From NCBI GenBank assembly GCA_016648135.1, contig JADDOH010001584.1:186001-250000 (forward strand): a stretch of 64,000 nucleotides of DNA. The letters are read 5' to 3'. The translations under genes and the position numbers were made by a program. This DNA comes from Agrypnia vestita (lineage: Eukaryota; Arthropoda; Insecta; Trichoptera; Phryganeidae). Below are positions 43,179 to 53,879 of this stretch, in pieces; the first letter of the stretch is position 1; every line of letters starts with the position of its first letter. The notes beneath the pieces are model-generated. The model was not told where the DNA came from and did no database searches. It saw only the letters and a list, made by a program, of their open reading frames with translations.

Positions 43179-43890
43179 AATATTTCCTAATAAACTGATA
43201 TCGCGTAGAGATGACATCCCTTATCCTCCCCATGGTTCATATTTGACATTCTGGAGTCGAAGTCAAAATACAAGAAGAAATAATAAATATTTTTATACAT
43301 TAAGGAATTGATTTGGATATGAAAGGGTTAACAACTCGCACTTGAATCACGAAGATAGAACTCGAGGATAGAAATACGTTGAAGTGTGGGTGGGATTGAT
43401 CAGATGAATGATTCTGCCAATTAATCCGTATTGACTGAAGATGCCGAGACTACATTGACAGGTATTTAAGCTTGTTGAAGATACCAGTTTTAAGTATTGT
43501 CTAAATATAACCCAACACAAATACCAGGCCACCAGCAGTAGAGCAGTGTGCAACTGCAACTACAAGACGAGATCGGTTCGGAGAAGTTTTTTTGTTTGTT
43601 TCTACTATGCTGTTTGTTTTTTGCCAGTATTGAAGTTCTTACAAGCTATAAACTTTTAAAAAGGATGGCCTTATTATGCTTGAATTTCAGTTGCACATAA
43701 ATAAGTTATATTAATTAGAAACAAAAAAAAATATTGCGAAATCAATCAAAAATGAGGAACAAAAATTATTTTTCATTTAAACACATTACAATATTCACGA
43801 ACTTATTGTTTCTGTTAATCCAAATGACGTAGATCTCTCCAGAAATAATAATAAAATTTTAGCGTACATTTTTTACAACATATAAAATTG
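43179..43890. other. Unassigned stretch
   Basis: Nothing recognised; short chance frames only. Confidence 0.3.
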
Positions 43891-43894
43891 TCGA

Positions 43895-44060
43895 GATATC
43901 GTAGTATGTTTGTGTAAGCGTGTAAACAGCGCCATCTGGTAGCATTAGCGTTAGCTACGAGATTCGTTTATTCGCGCTTATTCGTTTCGGCCGCGAGTTA
44001 AGACTGTGAGAAAAGCTCCATCTAGCGTAGCGTAGCGCCTTTGCAGCGCCAGTTACGGAC
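43895..44060. repeat. Dispersed repeat, inverse copy of the 21862 family
   Basis: CGTAGTATGTTTGTGTAAGCGTGTAAACAGCGCCATCTGGTAGCATTAGCG (in parts) is the complement of 21960-22010. CAGTTACGGACATTATTAC (44046-44064) is the complement of the AATGTCCGTNACT unit. Confidence 0.65.
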
Positions 44061-44208
44061 ATTATTACAAGTAGTATTATTTATTTATTTTGATAGGTGA
44101 ATTTCGAGTCATACACTACCTATTGCATAAGATCACATGTAATAATACAATTTCCTGTTAATTTTTCATTAATTATTCAGCAATTGATTATTATGAGAAA
44201 ATCCCGAT

Positions 44209-44232
44209 ATCATCATCATCATCATCATCACC
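44209..44232 (+). repeat. (CAT)n microsatellite
   Basis: Eight consecutive ATC/CAT units, ending CACCATG. It may be the tail of a lost LINE. Confidence 0.8.
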
Positions 44233-44439
44233 ATGTGGCTACAACCAATTGAAGAGCTATAATTTCGCGAGTCTGTCAGATGCGAACGCCGAATTTTCTT
44301 GCATATATCCATATTTTGCGTTAACAGGTTTTCTTATAGCCATTGGTATCCATACAAAACAGTGATATAATTTGACAGAGCCTTTGGCCAATTAAATACA
44401 TGAAATTCCAATATTACTGCAGTAAGAACATTTTTTTAT

Positions 44440-44762
44440 TCAATGGTCCCTTTTATTGACAATAATTTTCTCACACGGTCAATGTTATTGATCTATAAAA
44501 TGCATCAATACTGCTGATAATGTGCGGAGACGTCTAAGCAATTGAAATTTCCGAGAGCTGGTATTATTTTAGTAAAACAATAAAGCACCTACCGGCAACT
44601 GAGAAGTTTTTTAGTGTAAACCTGCGTGATTTAAGCAGCGAGCATCAGTATATGAAAGATAAATCATTCAGAAGTGATAATTAGTGCGGATTACGGAATA
44701 AATGTGAAGTATTACAAAAAACATTTATTTTGTGTTAGATAACAGTTTTCTTCCCATTATTA
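44440..44762 (+). mobile_element. LTR-like block, upstream member of a pair
   Basis: CTATAAAATGC (44493-44503) acts as TATA. The block then holds GATAATGTGCGGAGACGTC, an AT body and AATAAATG (44698-44705). Segments CGGTCAATGTTATTGATC and GATAATGTGCGG have diverged counterparts at 45167-45235 in the same orientation. A LINE on the opposite strand lies between them. Two direct copies about 700 bp apart could be the LTRs of a collapsed element. Confidence 0.35.
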
Positions 44763-44766
44763 TTTT

Positions 44767-45082
44767 TCTTCTTCTTCTTCTTATACCCCTTATCCTAACG
44801 TGTCAGGGTCCCCGTACTATATAGAAGGTTCCAACTTTTCCTATCTTAGGCTTCGCTGTCCATGTCAGCCCAATTTAGTTGCAACCTCACTTCGCAGCAG
44901 TCCTCCACCTATTTCCGCCAGCTCCTCCTAGAACGGTCTCTTGGTCTTCTGCCTTCTTGTCTTGCCTGGAATATCCGCTTTGGCAGTCTTTCTGCCGGCT
45001 TCCGCAAGATATGTCCCACCCACCGTAACTGAGATTTCTCGATAAACGCCAATAAGGGTTTTACTTCGAGCTCCAATTAATT
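44767..45082 (-). mobile_element. LINE 3' end with GAA tail
   Basis: In one unbroken phase with three stops the minus strand encodes SQLRWVGHILRKPAERLPKR, IFQARQEGRRPRDRSRRSWR, VEDCCEVRLQLNWADMDSEA and DRKSWNLLYSTGTLTR, then a (GAAGAA)n tail (44767-44782). LRW.GHI.R.......+..+.Q....GRRPRGR.R+.W and the late DR..W are the standard C-terminus of an insect LINE ORF2. Lack of frameshifts suggests a younger copy than its neighbours. Confidence 0.9.
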
Positions 45083-45084
45083 TT

Positions 45085-45270
45085 TTGTCGATTAATTTGC
45101 GTATTTTTTTTTTGCGTGTTTCATTTCCCTTCTACAGCCACGACCCTTTTACAAAATTTTTCCTTGAACGGTCAACACAATTGATCAAAAAAATGCCTTC
45201 TATATTAGTAATAATATCGATAGTGTGCGGGAGTCATAGAGCAATGAAAATTTGCGAGCGTCGATATGAT
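45085..45270 (+). mobile_element. LTR-like block, downstream member of the pair
   Basis: GAACGGTCAACACAATTGATC (split), AATATCGATAGTGTGCGGG and GCAATGAAAATTTGCGAG align with 44475-44560. Divergence is high (visibly more than one change in five). Weak evidence for an LTR pair. Confidence 0.3.
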
Positions 45271-45299
45271 TACGTCAGCGTTGTGTAAAGTGTGTGTGT

Positions 45300-45600
45300 G
45301 CAGTTTGAATAAACACGGACCATCAGCGAACACAACAGCATTTCTACAAACGCGCAGAAAATGATAATTTGTCTATTATTGTAGCGAGCGAGTACGGCCG
45401 TCACCATAAACAATCGCCAAGAAGCCGCGGCGTCGCCCGCCATTTGTTTACCATTAATGGCGGTCGCCGTGATATCATTCACGCGAGCCCTGGGTGTCGA
45501 GACTGTCGGGACACTCATATCTCACACGTGGACAGTTTCTCTACTGCGGTTTTGGATTCATTCGCTTCTCACAGCGAAAAGATTAACCCGTACAAACATT
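45300..45600. other. CpG-rich block with inverted GCCGCCATT motif
   Basis: CGCCCGCCATT (45436-45446) and AATGGCGGTCG (45456-45466) form an 11-bp stem with one mismatch around a 9-nt loop. Many CpG occur from 45390 to 45500 in contrast to the flanks. The 95-codon and 76-codon frames that cross it are Arg/His-rich and lack domains. It may be a promoter/5' UTR of a host gene or a MITE centre. Confidence 0.3.
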
Positions 45601-45639
45601 TTCACTATAAAAATGTTCTTAGGTTTTCACGGCCGTTCA

Positions 45640-45895
45640 GAATCTTCTGTGTATAGTTTTCTGGGATATTCTGCCGTGTATATGTGACCTCTCTGGCCAA
45701 CGTTTCGGATCCCATTGCAGGATTACAGGAACCTGACTTCGGTACGGTATTGAAAGGCAATACTTAACCTACACTTCAACACACCCCCATCACATCAGCC
45801 CTGATGATGGACCCTGCAATGGAATCCGAAACGTTGGTCTGAGAGGTAACATACACGGCAGAATATCCTAGAAAACTGTACACAGAATTTTCACT
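45640..45895. mobile_element. Inverted pair with hammerhead-like motifs (family 4, copy 2)
   Basis: The left arm (45645-45735) and right arm (45800-45890) are inverted: TTTCTGGGATATTCTGCCGT, ACCTCTCTGGCCAACGTTTC on the left and their complements on the right. The plus arm holds CTGATGA (45801-45807), T, GGACC/GGAATCC hairpin and GAAACGTT (45828-45835). The minus arm has lost CTGATGA (CTGTAAT) but keeps GATCCGAAACGTT. Both arms end in GTATAGTTTTCT / AGAAAACTGTAC. Confidence 0.7.
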
Positions 45896-45905
45896 ATAAA
45901 TCTTT

Positions 45906-46088
45906 ATACAGGGTTATTTGGAAAACATTAATAACCTCGCAGGACTGTATTCCTGCTATGGTTGTGAGTCGAAAATGTTCAAGAAATCTTGACCTAATAT
46001 CAATATTTATGGAGATATGCGACATCCAACTTTGCATTTTTTTTCATTATTCTGTCTTATTTTTTGTAAAACGTTTGACTATCATTAT
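45906..46088. mobile_element. Fold-back element, copy D (left arm only)
   Basis: It starts ATACAGGGTTATTTGGAAAA and keeps the CTCGCAGGACTGTATTCCTG, GTGAGTCGAAAATGTTC and GTTTGACTATCATTA blocks in order; the second arm is missing. Confidence 0.8.
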
Positions 46089-47380
46089 ATATTTTCTTTA
46101 CAAATCTACAACCGACCTATCTGACCCAAATTTTGGATTATTATTCTTTAGAACTCAGCAGAAAACTTCGGCCACATTTTCCCCAATACGTCACAGTTTT
46201 CAATAATTTAACCACCAAAAAGCAATTTCTTCTATAAACTGGCATACGGCACGGACGACTAAACGCGTTAGTTGAAATATGTTGGTCTTGTCACCACAAA
46301 AATTTCATGTCACCGTCAGGATTTCTATCTACTCCACCCTCTTTGGAAGAAATGCATTGTCATCGACGTCAGATCAATATGCAAAATTTTAGCTCTTAAA
46401 TAATATATGACGGGAAGTGTGTTAATTTTCACTTCCAAGATTTTTCCGCAAGAATTCTAGGTGAAGTAAATATAAAGCATTAAAAAAATCGTTTATGCGT
46501 TGGAATTTTATTGGAATTCACGCACGAATGTGGCACTTCGCATATTTTTGCGACGCGTCAGATCGAGAAGCGCAGAAATAACTCGGTAGCACGGAGCGCA
46601 GAAAAAAATGTGAAAGATTTTTTGCAGTTTCATTCCCATTGCATTAGTTTAATTTGTGTAATAAGTAATTATAAAAAAACATCGGGACATACTTTCAAAT
46701 ATAACTCACGTATATCTATCGTCTTTCTTCGCATTTTTTCGTACATACGTATTTAAAAAATTAGATGAGGGTAAAAATATTTTGTGTACATATTAAATCA
46801 CTAATATTGCTTGACCACAATAACTTGGCGTGCGGCGACTTTGGAACTAAAACCCGCCCCGCCCGCACCCGGCGGTAACCCCTCGCCCTGTTATTCAGTA
46901 CAATTTTGTATTTGCTCGAGAGCTGTAACATCTTGATTACCAATATACACTAATTACTATGTCCAAAACATCCTAAACAGTCCGGGATGGTGCAAGAACA
47001 ATTGTCAATGAAGTATTAAAGTTTTGCGAAGCTGAAAAAGTTAATAATAGACCGATATTACCGTCTGACAGTTTGACCGATAGAACGGCCGCCGTTACGG
47101 CTTGGTTTCTTTAGTGCTGCCCAACCAAATTTCTGTTAATGGCTACGACACCGGTCACCAGACATTCTGTACATTATGTATTGTGTAATAAATTTACATC
47201 CTGGCAACTTCTGTTACGCGACAGGGACGCCCTCCCTCGCACGCCAATTTATTGTGGTCGCATTCTAACATTGGCTCATCTTGTCATTACCTATTAATAT
47301 CAATTAACTATTTGTATTTACAGTTAGGTCATTAAAAAAATCTTTTTTAAGTGTAGTCAGTTTAATAATACTTCATCTAT
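46089..47380. other. Unassigned stretch with two GC-rich blocks
   Basis: 46820-46900 (CCCGCCCCGCCCGCACCCGG) and 47075-47255 are GC-rich islands. 46090-46420 has a weak coding-like impression in several frames without any domain. No gene can be supported. Confidence 0.3.
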
Positions 47381-47384
47381 TGAT

Positions 47385-47460
47385 GAAGGAATCTGATACC
47401 CTCCAAACTCGAGTAATAAAATACATTTATAATTAAACTAAGTAAAGTGTTTATGTTTTC
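47385..47460 (+). repeat. Eroded Penelope-type 3' motif
   Basis: TTGATGAAGGAATCTGATACCC then CAAACTCGAGTAATAAAAT and AGTAAAGTGTTTATG parallel the family 1 and 3 motifs (first box, hairpin, AAAC, then AATAAA-rich tail ending AAAGTGTT). Badly decayed. Confidence 0.35.
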
Positions 47461-47975
47461 ATCACAATTAAATGACCATTATATTGTGACGTTCAAATTA
47501 CTGAAAATTAGGGCCAGTTGTATCAACTAGGATTATAGTTGGCGTTGACAGTTTAAATCGACGATATCGTTTAAGCTGGTGTACGTGAATCATTATGTCA
47601 TCAAAAGTCGTTTTTATTCAATTTTTCAACATAGCAGTGTCAAAATGTACAATGTGATATTTTTTCTGACGATCAATTGATTCTACAGTAAATCAGTATA
47701 TCCTTAACAGAAAATGTAATTTACTTAGACCTCGAACAATAATTCTTTGTCGGAAGAAGTGAATTTTGCAGCAACTCTAGATGAATTTTAGCGATATGCA
47801 TTGTTGACAAAAAATTTTTTTTCTATATCCATCAGATTTTGATAGCTTCACATTTATATGCTAAAAAATGGAAGGATAAGTGGGAAAGTGATGTATCTGG
47901 AGTACTGTTTCTTGGATTGTGGACAGGGTAAGCTTTTACCGACAGTACAAAGTCAAAAAATTAAAGATAAACGAT
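47461..47975. other. Unassigned; one MITE end at 47508-47545
   Basis: TTAGGGCCAGTTGTATCAAC (47508-47527) matches the terminus of the MITE at 2642-2789; no partner end found. Rest unrecognised. Confidence 0.4.
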
Positions 47976-47979
47976 TTTG

Positions 47980-48325
47980 ATGCCACAGTCACTTAAACAC
48001 CAACACTGATGTGTGGAAGCGAAGCCTAAAGCTGACAAAAGAGGAACGAAAGTAGATAGAATGCAGTGGAGATGAGATCCCATAGACAGATGTGCGGCAA
48101 ACCCATTTATGATAGAGTAAAGATTGCAGATATTAGGAATGAATGTAAACCGATCTTAGCATAATTAATATAATTAAAAACGGGTCGCTCAGGTCCTTTG
48201 CTTTGGTCATGTTGAGCGAATGAATGGTAAGAAAGATATATAACGCAAGTTTTGACGGTGTCAGAAGAAAAGGGCGAATCCTCACTGCTTCCCCACAGGG
48301 AAACGGCGTGATGGTAAGTAAGTAA
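47980..48325 (+). mobile_element. LINE C-terminus with GTAA tail (copy 2 of 3)
   Basis: It aligns with 61290-61775: QKRNESR, NAVEMRSHRQMCGKPIYDRV, IADIRNECK, then frame breaks and a final PHRETA before GATGGTAAGTAAGTAAGCC (48310-48328). The internal QVFEDGPVK...CMRRCMNV part is deleted. More damaged than the 61-kb copy. Confidence 0.75.
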
Positions 48326-48720
48326 GCCAATTAAATAGCGCACACTGCGCAAGCGTGCCGGCAAGCAAGATCCACAGTACAAACTGTCGTTGCTAAGCTG
48401 TAATTTATTTGTAAGTAGTAATTTAATAACTCATATTGTGTGTGTATTACAAAGTAAACTAAAACATATTTTAAATTATAATGTTGCACCACGAAGTATC
48501 TCCCAAATCTTTCAATTATATTATTATAAATAAATATTATACAAGTAATTTCGCTAATCTAATCTAAACCTACACCTTTTTACACTTTTTGGAATCTTCA
48601 CTGTCCGTATCGGTATCGGTATCGTCGATACTATTCTATAAATATCGGTATTGTATCGGCAAAAGTGCGTATAGTTGCCTCCCTACTTTTAGGCTTGTGG
48701 GTATATTTCTGTTAACCAAA
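48326..48720. other. Unassigned; TATCGGTATCGG-rich block at 48597-48662
   Basis: CCGTATCGGTATCGGTATCG, CGATACTA and TATCGGTATTGTATCGG form overlapping direct and inverted copies, the usual look of a TATCGATA-type hAT MITE core. No boundaries resolved. Confidence 0.4.
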
Positions 48721-48970
48721 GTTGAAAATCTTGGCCACACGGCGAATATCGGATGCCTACGCGATGTCAAGTCCGCGGAAACCCAAAATGGAGAAGTTGC
48801 GTGCGAATGTCGTCCCACATAACGCCTCCGGATTATCTATGACAATGAGCTTCGTTTCTCCAAACCTGCCGCAGCTCGTGATCGTCACGCGAGCTCGCCG
48901 AAGCGCCAAGTCCAAAACCGAGCACGCTTGGACATGCACGCTTTCGTACGTGTGTCATGTAGTGACGGGA
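48721..48970. other. CpG-rich block, coding status uncertain
   Basis: 48760-48960 is CpG-rich against AT-rich flanks and open on both strands (107 codons plus, 60 codons minus). Neither translation shows a domain. Candidate promoter/exon or a fragment of a GC-rich element. Confidence 0.25.
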
Positions 48971-48977
48971 CCGCTCT

Positions 48978-49560
48978 GTACTAACTACTACAATGTAGTA
49001 CTACATTACATTGAAGTGTTACACTTCACACTTTTTGAAGTGTAGTGCATACTACAAACTACACATACTTCAAAGTTATTGAAAGTACATACTTCAAAAA
49101 GTACACTTCAATTTAAAGCGAACACTACAAAGCACACACACTTCAAAGTTATATCTTCATTATTCAAATTACCTCAAATAGTACATTTTTTTGTGAATGT
49201 TTTGACGATGTGGATAAATTAGGAAATTCATGGAAATCAAAACAACCTCCCCCCCATGGTTTTAAAATTTTTGACCGAATGAAGAAACCTCTGGAAACTG
49301 AAACAACCTCCCCCCCTTGAAAATTTTCTAGTAGCACACTTTTCAAGAAGCACTTTTTGTTCAATTTAGTAGTACTACAATTAGTCTACTTCATTAGTAG
49401 TTCACTTCATTATTACTAAAATTAGTTCACTTCATTATTAGAACAATTAGTTCACTTCATATAGTTTTTACTACAAATGTAGTGCACACTTTGTAGTCTT
49501 CAAACTGGTGAACGTGTATGTGTTGTAGTCTTCATTTTGAAATGTAGTTTTTCCTTTGCT
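48978..49560. repeat. Dense array of ACTTCAA/TTGAAGT and TACTACA/TGTAGTA short inverted motifs
   Basis: The heptads ACTTCAA, TTGAAGT, TAGTACTACA, TTCACTTCATT and ACTACAAA occur dozens of times on both strands, together with a near-duplicate CAACCTCCCCCCC (49243-49255 and 49302-49314, each after AAAC). No unit is strictly tandem. The block is bounded by unique sequence on both sides. No coding frame. Confidence 0.7.
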
Positions 49561-50104
49561 AGTGTCATGGCTCTAGAAAATGACGAGCGTTAATTGAAAA
49601 TTGTGATGATCTGCGCTGAATCACAATTAACTGTGATGAAAAAACGGTATTTATGCAGGTTACATTAATTAATGCGATGTTTACATTAGGCAAGTAGGTT
49701 ACAAAATAACTGGAGTCGAGCAATAATTGACGTGGTACACTTTGAGGTGCCGTGTCCATACCACCACAATTTAATTATTTATGTGCAAACGGGCATAGCA
49801 CCATTGAAATAATTGTAGAAACAAAAAGACACCCTTACAGGTTAAGCAATATAACGAAACACACGAATAGGCAATCAAAATAGCAATCACACAGGCAGTA
49901 CACATTAAAACGAATTAAATAAAATTATACACAAACAATTAATTAAATTAAATAATCTAAATGATTCAATTCATTAATTTCGAACATGTCAAACATAAAA
50001 CATCAATATACTGTTGTATTTTGCTATAACTTTGTGGTTATTCATTATGAATATAATTAAACTAATTAACTTCGTTTATCACCACTAAAATTTATTTGGT
50101 AAAA
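49561..50104. other. Unassigned AT-rich stretch
   Basis: Nothing recognised; it forms the region 3' (minus strand) of the Penelope relic and may contain its decayed terminal repeat. Confidence 0.35.
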
Positions 50105-50145
50105 CCAACCGGTTTCGGAAACGACGTTCCTTCGTCAGGGTATAC
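50105..50145 (-). ncRNA. Hammerhead-like motif 3' of the GIY-YIG frame (family 5)
   Basis: On the minus strand CTGACGA (50133-50139), A, GGAA-CGTCG-TTTCC hairpin and GAAACCGGTTGG (ending near 50106). The first box differs from CTGATGA only at position N7, which is free in the hammerhead core; the extra A before stem II is non-canonical. It lies 110 bp after the stop of the endonuclease frame, where Penelope terminal repeats sit. Confidence 0.5.
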
Positions 50146-50253
50146 TTAATACTAATGAACTTTACAAAATTGTAAACAATCATACTTCAGTGTGAAGTGT
50201 CCAAATAGGGGTAAATAGTGGGGGGTGCGAAAGAAACTATAAGAATAGGACTC

Positions 50254-50660
50254 TTAAGTTAAATTTTTTTGGTTGTTTATAATAGATTCATTATTATTTA
50301 TCGCTTTCTTAATTTCTAAGCCTTCTAAATTATTAAAACGTCTACTTTTACTATCAATGTGAAGAATGTTGATTCCTGAATTTTTATCAAAACTGTGGTT
50401 ACTCTCAATAATATGATTGACAAATTCGGAAAAATTTGAATTATTTAAGCATCTTATATGTTCTTCAATCCTAATATCAAAATTACGACTCGTTTTTCCA
50501 ATATATAAAGAGGGACAGTCATTATATTTTAATTTATTAACACCCGAGTGAGTCAATTTGTGATCTTTATCAATAACATTTCTTAAAGAGTTACCAATAT
50601 TATTTGTTGTGTACCCCACATATGTATGATGTAAAAAATAAAAAATCAACAAGAGAAAAA
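50254..50660 (-). mobile_element. Penelope-like element, GIY-YIG endonuclease frame
   Basis: The minus-strand frame is 132 codons long. Residues 13-25 (GYTTNNIGNSLRN) are the RT-to-nuclease linker. At 36-46 SGVNKLKYNDC stands where SGVYKLKCxDC is usual, so the GIY motif has become GVN. YIG is intact (50-52, LYIGKTSRNF), followed by the EEH helix (63-65), NHIIESNHSF and a C-terminal LEGLEIKKAI helix. This nuclease nicks target DNA to prime reverse transcription. The N-terminal RT domain is missing upstream and the Tyr of GIY is lost, so it is inactive. A family 5 ribozyme-like motif follows at 50105-50145. Confidence 0.85.
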
Positions 50661-52245
50661 CCTCTAAGTAACCAAATATATTAAGAGTAAAACATTAGCA
50701 GATAGAAAAAAAAAACTATTTCTGCTTCACAATCTACTGCATGTATTTCTTGAAAGTAGTCAAGCTGTCATGAAAAATATATCTACAAACTCAATGTACT
50801 CATTGCCCAGCCAGTGTTATTTCGGCAGCGATGAGTGTATGTGGTAGTTACTTCTCTCAGTATTATCGTAGTAAAATAAATCTTTTGACCCTAAGACTTC
50901 AGAGAGAAAATCAGGACTGTCAATGTGAGAATTAATAACTTTATATAGAAATATTAATCCTCATTAATCCTTCTACCTAAACTAAAAATTCAATTCAAAA
51001 CTAAAAATATTGAATTCTTTCATAAGCATGTTGTAATTGATGAAATTGGTGGATTTGATTTAAATTTGACAAATCATAATTAGTGTTAGACTTTCTCTAA
51101 ATCTTATTTTAAGTTAGGTTAAGTAAAAAATTTATACTGACAATGGCAAATATGCCTGAAAAATAATTTGAAAGTATAAAGCAATCCTTGTTAATATTTC
51201 CTGTATCAGATGTCAAAATTATCTACCATTACAACACGACACACCAGCACACTGAATATCATGCATTAATTGAAAAATTTAATTCCTAAGAAAAACTGCG
51301 TTCACAGTCAGAAAGTCGGGGCAAAGTGAACCATAAAAAAAACCGTTTTCTTCGAGAAAACCATAAACGCAAATTGCATACCAACTGATTCAATATGAAA
51401 TTGCAGCACATAACTTAACTTTCTGGAGGACATCTTTGAGAACCTGACCTGGTCGTTTGCCAATCCTGATTCTAATAAGATAAAAGAATAAAAATTTATT
51501 ATATATTAATAATCACATTTTGATATTACATAATACTGAACTTAACATAAAATATTAACAAACACACATTCAATAGTGTTATAACTGCCATAATGATAGA
51601 AATAGCGACATTTAACGGTTTGTTTCGAAATTTTCAAACAGAAAGTCTACGTCCATAACATGTACCGAGGAACGAGAATTTGAATCACAATAACACCTTC
51701 AACATTTTCGTATTACTTATCTGATGTGTGTCCTTATTGAGCTCGTTGAATTGCTAATTACTTTTAAACCATACAATAACTCGAAAAAGGTTCCTTTATT
51801 CTAGATTTGACATAGATTTATTTCGGAATGGGATGGCTTTCTGGGTTATTTATTTAGCTGCGTATTTTCCACCTCCTGGTTGAATTTTTTTTTATATTTA
51901 AATTTATTTTTACGTAACCTGCATCTATGAATATTTTCTGAAGAGCAAGTTTTTGAGATAATTTATGTTAACACTTTCCTAGTATTGAGTATTTCAGACT
52001 GAAATATTAGCAATAGTATTATTTATTACAGCACATCCATTTCATAATGTTTAGTTATTTTTTATTAGCGGCAGTGAAGCAATTTATCATATTTAGAAAA
52101 TAGATTAATTCAGTAGAAAAATAGGTAGTGATAATATTATTTTAAAAAATTATTCAAAATATAGTTCTGCATATGATGCCTCTGGGCTACTACTAGATGT
52201 TGGATTTTAACTCAAAATGAGATGAACGCAAGATATTATAAATAA
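50661..52245. other. Unassigned AT-rich stretch
   Basis: No RT sequence of the Penelope relic could be found upstream of its nuclease; nothing else recognised. Confidence 0.35.
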
Positions 52246-52249
52246 AAAA

Positions 52250-52415
52250 ATTATAGATGTCTCATAGAGACGAAATTTTTTTTTTTGTGGGAAAGTAGGT
52301 ATTGAAGTCTTTGGGTATTCACAGGGCTTACGACCTGTTATACGGCCGCCTTAAGTGATCACTTTACACAATGTAACGTTCACCATTTCCACCTAAAATA
52401 GAATACCACATCTGT
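52250..52415. mobile_element. Half copy of the GTCTCRNAGARACGA fold-back MITE
   Basis: ATAGATGTCTCATAGAGACG, GGGAAAGTAGGTATTGAAGT, CAGGGCTTACGACC, CTTAAGTGATCACTTTACAC and AACGTTCACCATTTCCACC match the left arm of 58498-58802. Confidence 0.8.
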
Positions 52416-53590
52416 AAAATTTTCGGAAGTGGTATTATATATTTAAATTTTACAACCCGTTGCATATGTATGTTATTATTATCCTTAGCGCGACCGGCAT
52501 CCAAAACTTTTTCATTCCCCTTAATTACAATATGGCACTAATGAGATATCTATATTTTTTTGGAATTTTTAAAAGTTTTTTAAAGCAATATCAAAGAATT
52601 CAATATATAAGAATAAAAAAAAGATTTTTGAAAAGATTTTGAATATTGCGATTTGCGTTTGATAAGAATGCAAAATTATGGTAAACACGTGTATGAGTTA
52701 AAAGTTTTTGTCTGTTATGTCATTATTGCTGGCAAGTTCGCGAACAGATGTCGAGGTCAAACCCTAAAATTTGTCATCAAATTTGCTAAATTTATGTCAA
52801 AAGTTTGTAATCGTGGGAGCTTGTTTCGGCAATTTATTATTTATTCACGAGCTGCGAGAGGAAAAATATTTAAAGAGACATTACATTAAGTTGTATGAAA
52901 CATGCAGCAGAATTTTTGAAAGGAAATATTTTGATCTATTTCATAAAGCTCTTAATGAATGTTAATATTATTGAAATTTTATAAAGTAGATGTGCAATTT
53001 TGAGAAAAAGGATGACATGTATTTTTTAAATGCGATAAAAGATTAATTTAGATATGTATATAAATTATTATCTACGTTTTGGAGTAACGAGAGGGTAAAT
53101 TTTTCTTTATTATTTACGTGTTACATTTAAGTAGCAAGCAATACACTCGTATCAATCGTATTCTTAAAAGAATATGATTTTTATTTTTTACTTATCATAA
53201 ATAGGGTCAGATACTAAAATATAATGAAAATATCTTTCATATTATTACTTAATTATTCAGAAAAGGGTTGAATATATTAATTTGTACTGAATAAGATGAT
53301 GAATTATAGGGTGAAATATTTATAGGAGATTAAAATTAATATTTAAAGAAAACGTAATGTAATTATATAAACGCCCTTTTAGTAGAAACTCAGAGGTGCC
53401 AAAACTTGAAAACATTATTCACAAGTAAGGCAATATTTAGAAATCCTTAAAATCCTGCCGAAATTTTCTTGGATACAGGCCACAGGCATGTAAAGCGATT
53501 TAAAGTGATTCTGTAACTTCCTGAGAGAGAATTATGTATCTTAAAATGTTTTGAAGTTTGTCAAATAATCACATCAGAAAAAGAAGGCCA
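52416..53590. other. Unassigned AT-rich stretch
   Basis: Several 60-78-codon frames on the plus strand (52460-52965) are Lys/Ile/Phe-rich chance frames. Nothing recognised. Confidence 0.3.
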
Positions 53591-53594
53591 CTGA

Positions 53595-53879
53595 ATAAAA
53601 AGCCTGAAAAAGGCTAGACATAGAACAAGCAAAAATCTTGGAGTACAAAGGTTTCCTGTTGGTTGTCAAAGCGTAGGAGCTTGCTGGACCGCTGACAGGG
53701 AATTGTATAAACCAGCAGAATGCGTAGGACAGAGAACAGATAGTGATGGTCACGAAGAGTGCCCTATAAGCAACAGTGAATGGCCGTGGGCAAAAGAAGA
53801 CAACGAATTTATGCTAGAATTCGGTTGTACTAAAGCTTCTGTTTTCAATAAGAGAGAAAGAAGATCTTTTGTCGATTAG
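53595..53879 (+). pseudogene. Unidentified 94-codon frame, cysteine-containing, no start codon
   Basis: The frame is open from a stop at 53592 to TAG at 53877-53879. It reads RHRTSKNLGVQRFPVGCQSV then GACWTADRELYKPAECVGQR, HEECPISNSEWPWAKEDNEF and GCTKASVFNKRERRSFVD. It lacks an ATG near its start, so it would be an internal or terminal exon; an AG at 53577-53578 (ACATCAG) is a weak acceptor. Its codon composition is unlike the AT-rich flanks. Cys spacing (C-x5-C ... C ... C ... C) suggests a small secreted domain or a transposon product. No family recognised. Confidence 0.35.

Noticed and set aside
45369..45656. 95-codon Arg/His-rich frame as a gene
   Set aside because: Open in two frames at once because of CpG-rich composition, runs into the family 4 repeat, no domain.
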